Below are positions 42,497 to 48,666 of a DNA stretch of 64,000 bases, in pieces (positions within the stretch are counted from its first letter, which is position 1; every line of letters starts with the position of its first letter). Source of the stretch: S015-6 sp964384945 (lineage in GTDB: Bacteria > Desulfobacterota > DSWW01); the NCBI GenBank assembly GCA_964384945.1, contig CAYLMK010000004.1, positions 310,001 through 374,000 on the forward strand, given 5' to 3'. The notes under the pieces were generated by a model. That model was given only the letters and a program-made list of their open reading frames with translations, made no database searches and had not been told where the DNA came from. A program made the translations under genes and the position numbers.

Positions 42497-44407
42497 ATGC
42501 AGGATATTGATCTGGAAGCAGCCCAACTGATTCGAGAGATGCGCAGGCGCCTGAACCTGAGCCAGGAGAAGCTCGCTCAGAGGCTTAAGGTCTCTTTCCC
42601 CACCATCAACCGCTGGGAGAACCGCAAGACCCAGCCGGATGCCATGGCGTGGCACATCATCGAACAGTTCCTTCTGGGCCTCGGAAAGGACTACGCAGAT
42701 CTCCACGCCCGTTATTTTCCGGGCGGAGAACCCATGGCCGATCTCGTGGCAGCCAAACGCCAGGCCCGGCGCGGTCGAGGAGGCCGAAAGGCCAAGGCCG
42801 AAACCGACGCGAGTCCGCCATCCGCCAACGGAAACGGCCAGGTGCTCGATGTGAAATCCATGGAGACCATGCTCTGGAAGGCGGCGTGCTCCATACGCGG
42901 CGAGAAGGACGCCCCCAAGTTCAAGGACTACATCCTTCCGCTCATCTTCATCAAGCGGCTCTCTGACGTGTTCGAGGACGAGGTCGTCCGGCTTACGGAG
43001 ACGTATGGGGACGGGGAGACCGCCCGCACCGTGATCGAAGCTGATCACAGCCTCGTCCGTTTCTATATCCCGGCCGAGGCAACATGGCCGGTTGTGAGCG
43101 GCCGCAGGAAATTCGATTGGCCTGAAGGCAAGCGCCCCAAGACCTTGGGCGAACAGCTTACGAACACGGTGCGCAGCATCGCCAGGGCCAATCCGACCCT
43201 CCAGGGCGTCATCGATATCGTGGACTACAACGAGACCCGCAACGGCGAGCGCGAGATCAGCGACGAGGCGCTGTCCAAGCTCATCGAGACCCTTTCCGAT
43301 CCCCGCTACCGGCTCGGGCTCTCGGGTGTTGAGCCGGACTTCCTGGGACGTGCCTACGAGTACCTGCTCCGGAAATTCGCCGAGGGCCAGGGCCAGAGCG
43401 CGGGCGAGTTCTTCACGCCCAAGGAAGTGGGCTGGGTGATCGCCCGCATCATGCGCTGCCAGCAGGGCGAAGCGGTCTACGACCCCTGCTGCGGCAGCGG
43501 CGGGCTGCTCATCAAGTGCGAGCTGGACTTGAAAGAACGGGAGCCCAAGCTCGCCCGACCTCTGAAGCTCTTTGGCCAGGAGCTGACCGGCTCCTCTTTT
43601 GCCATCGCCCGGATGAACATGGTCCTGCACGACATGGAGGGCGAGATTGTCCGCGGGAACACCATGACCAACCCGAAGTTCACGGACGGCGCAAAGCTCA
43701 GGGGCTTCGACGTGGTGGTGACCAATCCCATGTGGAACCAGGATAACTTCGACCCATCCCAGTACGAGAATGACCCTTTCGAACGCTTCACGGATCGGGG
43801 CGGCTTCGCGCCGGGATCGAGCGCGGACTGGGCCTGGCTCCAGCATGTCGCTGCCTCCCTCAAGGATCGCGGCCGGGCAGCGGTAGTCATCGACACCGGC
43901 GCGGCGAGCCGGGGCAGCGGCAGCCAGGGAGAAAACAAGGAGAAGGCCATCCGCCGCTGGTTCGTGGCGCAGGACCTGATCGAGGCCGTGATCCTCTTGC
44001 CTGACAACCTCTTCTACAACACCACCGCGGCAGGCATCATCATCATCCTGAACCGGCACAAGCCCAAGACCCGCCGGGACAAGGTGCTCCTCATCAACGC
44101 AAGCGGCGAGTTCGAAAAAGGACGGCCCAAAAACTTCATCCCGGACCCGGCGATCCGCCGGATCGCCGAGGCATTCCACACAGGCAAGGACGTGGAGCGC
44201 TTCGTCAGGCTCGTAGCGCGGGAGGAGATCGAAAAGAACGACTTCAACCTCTCGCCCTCCCGCTACATCGAGACCGCCCAGGCCGCCGAGCACCGGGACG
44301 TGCAGACGATCCTGGATGAACTGGCAGCCCTGGAGTCGCAGGCCAAAGGGCTGGATGGGGAACTCAAGACCATCTTCGAACGACTCGGATACCGGGTCCG
44401 GAGGTAG
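42497..44407 (+). CDS. hsdM: Type I restriction-modification DNA methyltransferase with fused XRE helix-turn-helix
   Basis: A 636-residue modification subunit. The first 60 residues are an XRE/Cro-type helix-turn-helix (LIREMRRRLNLSQEKLAQRLKVSFPTINRWENRK), followed by a basic linker and the N6-adenine methyltransferase. HsdM N-terminal features (METMLWKAACSIRG ... YILPLIFIKRLSDVF) precede motif I DPCCGSGGLL at 329-338 and motif IV NPMW at 410-413, a variant of NPPF. It methylates adenine in the sequence chosen by HsdS. The fused helix-turn-helix is not usual and may autoregulate the operon promoter. ATG 42497 is preceded by GAGAAG. The C-terminal end interacts with HsdS. Confidence 0.95.
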   Translation: MQDIDLEAAQLIREMRRRLNLSQEKLAQRLKVSFPTINRWENRKTQPDAMAWHIIEQFLLGLGKDYADLHARYFPGGEPMADLVAAKRQARRGRGGRKAKAETDASPPSANGNGQVLDVKSMETMLWKAACSIRGEKDAPKFKDYILPLIFIKRLSDVFEDEVVRLTETYGDGETARTVIEADHSLVRFYIPAEATWPVVSGRRKFDWPEGKRPKTLGEQLTNTVRSIARANPTLQGVIDIVDYNETRNGEREISDEALSKLIETLSDPRYRLGLSGVEPDFLGRAYEYLLRKFAEGQGQSAGEFFTPKEVGWVIARIMRCQQGEAVYDPCCGSGGLLIKCELDLKEREPKLARPLKLFGQELTGSSFAIARMNMVLHDMEGEIVRGNTMTNPKFTDGAKLRGFDVVVTNPMWNQDNFDPSQYENDPFERFTDRGGFAPGSSADWAWLQHVAASLKDRGRAAVVIDTGAASRGSGSQGENKEKAIRRWFVAQDLIEAVILLPDNLFYNTTAAGIIIILNRHKPKTRRDKVLLINASGEFEKGRPKNFIPDPAIRRIAEAFHTGKDVERFVRLVAREEIEKNDFNLSPSRYIETAQAAEHRDVQTILDELAALESQAKGLDGELKTIFERLGYRVRR

Positions 44408-44410
44408 TAG

Positions 44411-44440
44411 TAGGTTGGGTTGAGCGCAGCGAAACCCAAC
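44411..44440 (+). repeat. REP element copy 1 (plus orientation)
   Basis: 30-base palindromic unit TAGGTTGGGT...AAACCCAAC with the centre TGAGCGCAGCG. Related to the copies around the REP-associated transposase; lies directly after the hsdM stop codon. Confidence 0.85.
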
Positions 44441-44468
44441 AAAATATCTGCAAGAGCGGAGCAGCAAG

Positions 44469-45005
44469 ATGCCTGACATAGCTCCTGTGGCTCCCGAGCA
44501 CATCGAACGTCGGATCTACCTTGTCCGCGGGCAGCGGGTCATGCTGGACAGAGATCTGGCTGCCATATACGAGGTTGAAACTCGAGTCTTGAATCAGGCG
44601 GTCAAACGCAATAGAGAGCGTTTCCCGTCTGACTTCATGTTTTCTCTCAAGCGGGATGAAATCATGAGGATGTCACAGATTGTGATATCCTCCCCCGGAA
44701 TGCCTCTGCTCAAATTCTCCAAGAATGTGAACGTCTTCACCGAACATGGCGTCGCCATGCTGTCCAGCGTGCTCAACAGTCCCCGTGCGATTCAAGTCAA
44801 CATCCAGGTCATGCGCACCTTCGCGCGCCTGCGCGGGATGCTGGCCTCTCATCGGGTCCTGGCGCAGAAACTGGCCGAACTCGAAAAGAAGTATGACGCC
44901 CAGTTCAAGGTAGTCTTCGAGGCCATCCGTCAATTGATGGCCCCACCGCCAAAACCCGCAAAGCGGATCGGGTTTGGTCGGGACGAGAGCGAAAGACACG
45001 GGTAG
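44469..45005 (+). CDS. ORF6N domain protein
   Basis: A 178-residue protein whose N-terminal part is an ORF6N DNA-binding domain: IERRIYLVRGQRVMLDRDLAAIYEVETRVLNQAVKRNRERFPSDFMF. A C-terminal stretch with NSPRAIQVNIQVMRTFARLRGML and a helical LAQKLAELEKKYDAQFKVVFEAIRQL follows. ORF6N proteins are common in phages and are often encoded inside type I restriction-modification loci; their role there is not established. It lies between hsdM and the REP array on the same strand. GGAG precedes the ATG at 44469. Its product probably binds DNA as a dimer. Confidence 0.88.
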   Translation: MPDIAPVAPEHIERRIYLVRGQRVMLDRDLAAIYEVETRVLNQAVKRNRERFPSDFMFSLKRDEIMRMSQIVISSPGMPLLKFSKNVNVFTEHGVAMLSSVLNSPRAIQVNIQVMRTFARLRGMLASHRVLAQKLAELEKKYDAQFKVVFEAIRQLMAPPPKPAKRIGFGRDESERHG

Positions 45006-45016
45006 GTTGGGTTGAG
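45003..45016 (+). repeat. Truncated REP element
   Basis: TAGGTTGGGTTGAG, the left half of the REP unit only, 17 bp before the first complete copy of the triple array. Confidence 0.6.
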
Positions 45017-45032
45017 ACACGGGTAGAGGGAG

Positions 45033-45156
45033 TAGGTTGGGTAGAGCGCAGCGAAACCCAACACAAAGGGCTCCAGAGGTAGGTTGGGTAGAGCGCAGCG
45101 AAACCCAACACAAAGGGCTCCAGAGGTAGGTTGGGTAGAGCGCAGCGAAACCCAAC
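45033..45156 (+). repeat. Array of three REP elements with 47-bp period
   Basis: Three identical 30-base units (45033-45062, 45080-45109, 45127-45156) separated by an identical 17-base spacer. Each unit has the palindromic arms GGTTGGGT and AACCCAAC around AGAGCGCAGCGA. The array ends 14 bp before the start of the transposase gene. Confidence 0.9.
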
Positions 45157-45170
45157 ACAAAGGAGATTGC

Positions 45171-45713
45171 TTGGAGTACCGTAGAGCAAGGATCGAGGGC
45201 GGGACGTATTTCTTCACCGTGGTGATTTACGAGCGAAAGAGGATCCTATGTACCCCTGAGAATGTGGAACTGCTGAGGCAGGTCGTTCGGGATGTCATGA
45301 GAAATCATCCTTTCAAGATCGAAGCCTTCGTCCTGCTCCCGGACCATCTGCACACGATTTGGACATTACCGGAGGACGATCACGATTTCTCCACTCGTTG
45401 GCGTCTGATCAAGAGTTCCTTCAGCAGGGGATGCAGAGATGAGTTCAAGTCCTCAAGAACCGTGTCGAGACGGAAGAAGCATGAACAGGCCATTTGGCAA
45501 CGACGCTTCTGGGAACATCGGATTCGGGATGAAGAAGATTCTTCCCATCATGTTGAGTACATTCATTACAATCCTGTGAGGCACGGTCTGGCGGTAGCGC
45601 CGAAGGATTGGGAATACTCGAGTTTTCATCGTTACGTAGGTGACGGCGTCTATGACATTGAGTGGGGAGGGATTCCAGAGGTCCGGTTTGATTCGGCAAT
45701 CGGGAGCGAGTAG
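45171..45713 (+). CDS. REP-associated tyrosine transposase (RAYT, Y1_Tnp family)
   Basis: A 180-residue single-domain HUH-superfamily transposase. The His-hydrophobic-His motif is PDHLHTIW (His59 and His61). The family hallmark QRRFWEHRIRDEEDSSHHVEYIHYNPVRHGL lies in the C-terminal half, with the catalytic tyrosine probably in the VEYIHYNP stretch. RAYTs nick single-stranded REP hairpins. The start is the TTG at 45171, preceded by AAAGGAG. Three REP units lie upstream and one inverted unit downstream, the typical REPtron layout. Compared with the neighbouring genes it is slightly less GC-rich. Confidence 0.93.
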   Translation: MEYRRARIEGGTYFFTVVIYERKRILCTPENVELLRQVVRDVMRNHPFKIEAFVLLPDHLHTIWTLPEDDHDFSTRWRLIKSSFSRGCRDEFKSSRTVSRRKKHEQAIWQRRFWEHRIRDEEDSSHHVEYIHYNPVRHGLAVAPKDWEYSSFHRYVGDGVYDIEWGGIPEVRFDSAIGSE

Positions 45714-45722
45714 CAATCCTGT

Positions 45723-45752
45723 GTTGGGTTTCGCTGCGCTCAACCCAACCTA
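45723..45752 (-). repeat. REP element copy in inverted orientation
   Basis: 30-base unit that is the reverse complement of copy 1 at 44411-44440, located 10 bp after the transposase gene. Confidence 0.85.
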
Positions 45753-45781
45753 CACACTGATGCGCCGACGGAGGCATTTCG

Positions 45782-46051
45782 ATGCGATTCGAGTGGGATC
45801 ATGCCAAGGCGGTCGCGAACCAGGAGAACCACGGCATATCCTTCGATGAGGCAGTTACGGTTTTCTACGATCCGCTGGCGGCCACTTTCGCAGACCCAGA
45901 CCACTCGGTCGGCGAGCACAGGTGGATTACGGTTGGCTTCTCCGCCCAGGATGTGCTTCTCGTTGTATGCCATACCGAGCGTCGTGGGACGGTGCGCATT
46001 ATCAGTGCGCGTCGAGCGACCCCACGAGAAAGGAAGCGTCATGAAACCTAA
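45782..46051 (+). CDS. brnT: BrnT-family (DUF497) ribonuclease toxin
   Basis: An 89-residue BrnT-type toxin: FEWDHAKAVANQENHGISFDEAVTVFYDP, then EHRWITVGFSAQDVLLVVCHTERRGTVRIISARRATPRERK, the RelE-like fold of DUF497. Family members cleave RNA and are neutralised by the antitoxin encoded just downstream; here the antitoxin gene overlaps it by 11 bp. GGAGG precedes the ATG at 45782. It sits inside the restriction-modification operon, where a toxin-antitoxin pair could act in locus retention or defence. Confidence 0.92.
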   Translation: MRFEWDHAKAVANQENHGISFDEAVTVFYDPLAATFADPDHSVGEHRWITVGFSAQDVLLVVCHTERRGTVRIISARRATPRERKRHET

Positions 46052-46313
46052 GGGTCGGACAGAGACGGACGACATGCGCCCCGAATACGACTTTGACTAC
46101 TCTACCGCCGTCCGCGGCAAGTTTTACCGCCGCCTGATAAAGGATGGAGCGAACGTCGTAGTTCTTGAGCCAGACGTTGCCAAGGCATTCCGCAGCTCGG
46201 CAGCCGTCAACCATGCGTTGCGTTCGCTCCTGGAGGTATCTGAGGCCACGCTGCGTCTGACAGGGCGCTCGAGCGGACGGCCGCGCAGACGTCGCGCCTC
46301 CGGCGGCAAATGA
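46041..46313 (+). CDS. Antitoxin partner of the BrnT-type toxin
   Basis: A 90-residue protein, RPEYDFDYSTAVRGKFYRRLIKDGANVVVLEPDVAKAFRSSAAVNHALRSLLEV, matching the small DNA-binding antitoxins often paired with DUF497 toxins rather than classical BrnA. The LEPDV...F..S..VN.ALR part should form a ribbon-helix-helix-like DNA-binding unit, and the Arg-rich tail (RLTGRSSGRPRRRRASGGK) is unusual. Overlaps the toxin gene by 11 bp, implying coupled translation. A related orphan gene lies at 48378. Confidence 0.85.
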   Translation: MKPKGRTETDDMRPEYDFDYSTAVRGKFYRRLIKDGANVVVLEPDVAKAFRSSAAVNHALRSLLEVSEATLRLTGRSSGRPRRRRASGGK

Positions 46314-46462
46314 TCTGCCGAAGCGCGGCCGCCGCATCGGTTCGCGTGTCGCACACGGGGGCTCAACACGGAATTTTGTGCCCAAGCACGGCAGAGGACG
46401 TGGTTGACGACCAGACGTGGGAGACCATGCACACTCAGCCGGAGCACGATCACTGACTAGGA

Positions 46463-47038
46463 GTGTTGGCTGTTGAAGATGAATTGGAGCTGAAAAGGCG
46501 CATGAACGAAGAACAACGAAAGGACTTGTGGGAGGAATTGCGGCTTGTTCAGGGCAGGATCGACAAGTTTGATGACATCACCTTCAAAATTAAGAGCTGG
46601 TTCATCACAATCTTTGTGGCCGTCACGGGCTACGCGGTGTCGCAGTCTAAGCCGGCATTGTTGATCTTGAATTTCCTCTTCATGGTTATCTTCTACATCT
46701 ACGAGGTAACGTATCGACTACCACTAACTGCGTTTCTTCGGCGCTCTCGGGAAATTCAGGCGGCTCTGCGAGGCGAAGAGGTCGCAAACGGCTCCACGCC
46801 AGGTCCAAATGGGGATCGATATCTCTTAGATACGTCCGCGCTTGACCCGAATTCAAGGTTGCTGAAGTTCTTCCTTTCCCGTGGTGTAGATCAGAAACGC
46901 GCCGAGCGGAACGTATTGGAATGGAGGGAAACGGGTAAGCGAGCGTACACATTCCTGTTTCAGCTTCGTGCATCCCTGATCTATTTGTGTGCCCTTGCGG
47001 TTAATGTCTTTGCGTTGGTTCTGCTGACCCATCAATGA
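46463..47038 (+). CDS. Membrane protein of unknown function inside the restriction-modification locus
   Basis: A protein of about 191 residues with a charged N-terminal helix (ELKRRMNEEQRKDLWEELRLVQGRIDKFDD), two closely spaced hydrophobic segments (WFITIFVAVTGYAVS, about 48-62, and ALLILNFLFMVIFYIYEV, about 66-83), a soluble middle of about 85 residues and a final hydrophobic segment (LIYLCALAVNVFALVLL). The helix-then-two-TM layout with a C-terminal third TM resembles small membrane proteins found in defence islands, but I cannot name a family. The start is uncertain: GTG 46463 and TTG 46466 sit too close to an AGGAG, ATG 46502 is an alternative. Flanked by the antitoxin gene and hsdS. Confidence 0.6.
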   Translation: MLAVEDELELKRRMNEEQRKDLWEELRLVQGRIDKFDDITFKIKSWFITIFVAVTGYAVSQSKPALLILNFLFMVIFYIYEVTYRLPLTAFLRRSREIQAALRGEEVANGSTPGPNGDRYLLDTSALDPNSRLLKFFLSRGVDQKRAERNVLEWRETGKRAYTFLFQLRASLIYLCALAVNVFALVLLTHQ

Positions 47039-47084
47039 GTCGCGAGATATTCATGAAGAATCGATAGACAAAAGCTGACTGAGT

Positions 47085-48365
47085 ATGAAAAACACAAACA
47101 TGACGCACCAACCTAGACTGACCTCTGAGTCACGTTGGGAAGAAATCAGACTTGGAGCAAACGACGTTGCGAACGTCCTCATGGGCCAATCTCCATCATC
47201 CTCAACTTACAACTGTGAGGGCGAAGGGTTGCCCTTTTTCCAAGGAAAGATCGATTTCGGCCTGCGCCATCCAAGTGCAACAAAATGGTGCTCTGCGCCT
47301 CTGAAGATCGCTGAGGCCGGCGACGTTCTTGTTTCGGTGAGAGCTCCAGTAGGCGATGTAAATATTGCCGCACAGAGATGTTGCATTGGTCGTGGTCTCG
47401 CAGCAATAAGAGCGGGGAGGAAGACGACCAGTGAGTTCTTGTTCTATCGACTGATGTACGAGAAGCCCAGATTAGACAGCCTCGGTACCGGAGCGATCTT
47501 CAGGGCTATTAACAAAACGACTCTTAATGATTTCCCGATTCTTATACCTCCTCTCCCTGAGCAGCAGGCCATTGCGGTGGTACTCTCGAAGATCCAGGCG
47601 GCGATCGAGGTGCAGCAGAAGATCGTGGCGACGCTGAAGGAACTCAAGGCTGCGACCATGGGCAAACTCTTCCGCGAGGGCACCCGCGGCGAGAAGGTGT
47701 TTAACGAAAGCGAGTACGGCGAATACCCGTCACACTGGAAACAGCTCCCTCTTCACGGCTGTGCTTACGTTCAGACCGGGATAGCCAAAGGGCGAAGACT
47801 ACGTGATGAGGATGTAGTCGAAAGACCGTACCTGAGGGTTGCTAATGTTCAGGACGGCTACCTTGACTTGGGTGAAATAAAGACGCTTCAGCTTCAGAGG
47901 GGTGAAATCGAGCGTTACTCCCTACGGGCCGGTGACGTCCTTCTGACGGAAGGCGGGGATTTCGACAAGCTGGGGCGAGGTTACATCTGGAGAGAGCAAA
48001 TCGAGGGATGTGTCCATCAAAACCACATTTTCGCAGTGCGGACAAACAAGGCGCTCTTAGTCCCGGATTTTCTTGCCTATCTGATCCAGAGTCCATACGG
48101 TAAGGCTTATTTCCTTTCCGTAGCCCATAAGACGACCAACCTGGCATGTATCAACTCGACAAAGCTGCGAGCATTCCCTGTGATCTTGCCGGAGGTTGAA
48201 GAGCAAGAGGAGATTGCAGGTGTCCTGAAGGTCATCGATTTGAAGATCGAGGCACAGTCTCGCGTCCTCACAGGTGAACAAGCGCTCTTCTCCTCCATGC
48301 TCCACCTGCTCATGACGGGTCAGGTCCGGGTGAACCACCTGAACCTTGAGGGGGTTTCTCTGTAG
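47085..48365 (+). CDS. hsdS: Type I restriction-modification specificity subunit
   Basis: A 426-residue HsdS that sets the bipartite DNA sequence recognised by the complex. Two target-recognition domains are separated by conserved helical spacers: the first TRD spans about 15-165 (WEEIRLGANDVANVLMGQSP ... IPPLPEQQAIAVVLSKIQAAIEVQQKIVATLKELKAATMGKLF), the second about 210-370, ending in the second helical repeat (LPEVEEQEEIAGVLKVIDLKIEAQSRVLTGEQALFSSMLHLLMTGQ). It lies 2.7 kb downstream of hsdM instead of directly after it, because other genes are inserted. Its codon use is somewhat more AT-rich than hsdM and hsdR. Confidence 0.95.
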   Translation: MKNTNMTHQPRLTSESRWEEIRLGANDVANVLMGQSPSSSTYNCEGEGLPFFQGKIDFGLRHPSATKWCSAPLKIAEAGDVLVSVRAPVGDVNIAAQRCCIGRGLAAIRAGRKTTSEFLFYRLMYEKPRLDSLGTGAIFRAINKTTLNDFPILIPPLPEQQAIAVVLSKIQAAIEVQQKIVATLKELKAATMGKLFREGTRGEKVFNESEYGEYPSHWKQLPLHGCAYVQTGIAKGRRLRDEDVVERPYLRVANVQDGYLDLGEIKTLQLQRGEIERYSLRAGDVLLTEGGDFDKLGRGYIWREQIEGCVHQNHIFAVRTNKALLVPDFLAYLIQSPYGKAYFLSVAHKTTNLACINSTKLRAFPVILPEVEEQEEIAGVLKVIDLKIEAQSRVLTGEQALFSSMLHLLMTGQVRVNHLNLEGVSL

Positions 48366-48377
48366 AACCATGAAGAA

Positions 48378-48608
48378 GTGCGGAAGGAGTATGACTTTTC
48401 CAAGGGAGTCAGGGGAAAGCATTATAGGCAGTACAGGGAAGGCCATACGGTGCGCGTCCACAAGAAGGACGGGACTGTTTCTGTTCATTACTTCACCCAG
48501 GAGGAAGGCGCCGTCATGCTGGACCCGGACGTAAGAGAACGGTTCCCTGATTCCGAGTCGGTGAATCGCGCATTGCGCTCCATGATGCAAAGGGAAGGCC
48601 GAGAATGA
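48378..48608 (+). CDS. Orphan antitoxin-like small protein
   Basis: A 76-residue protein starting at GTG 48378: RKEYDFSKGVRGKHYRQYREGHTVRVHKKDGTVSVHYFTQEEGAVMLDPDVRERFPDSESVNRALRSMM. It is related to the antitoxin at 46041 (EYDF, VRGK, LDPDV, F..S..VN.ALRS are shared) but contains an extra segment of about 23 residues in the middle and no Arg-rich tail. No toxin gene is adjacent. It begins 12 bp after hsdS, so it is probably transcribed with it. Either a solitary remnant or a regulator of the locus. Confidence 0.65.
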   Translation: MRKEYDFSKGVRGKHYRQYREGHTVRVHKKDGTVSVHYFTQEEGAVMLDPDVRERFPDSESVNRALRSMMQREGRE

Positions 48609-48666
48609 AGGAACCTTCGGTGATGCCCGGCATTTGTCAGCGAGCCACAGGAAGGATGATGCAGGC

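Noticed and set aside
45003..45160. Regularly spaced identical repeats that look like a mini CRISPR array
   Set aside because: The spacers are identical, the units are palindromic REPs and a RAYT transposase is adjacent; no cas gene is present.
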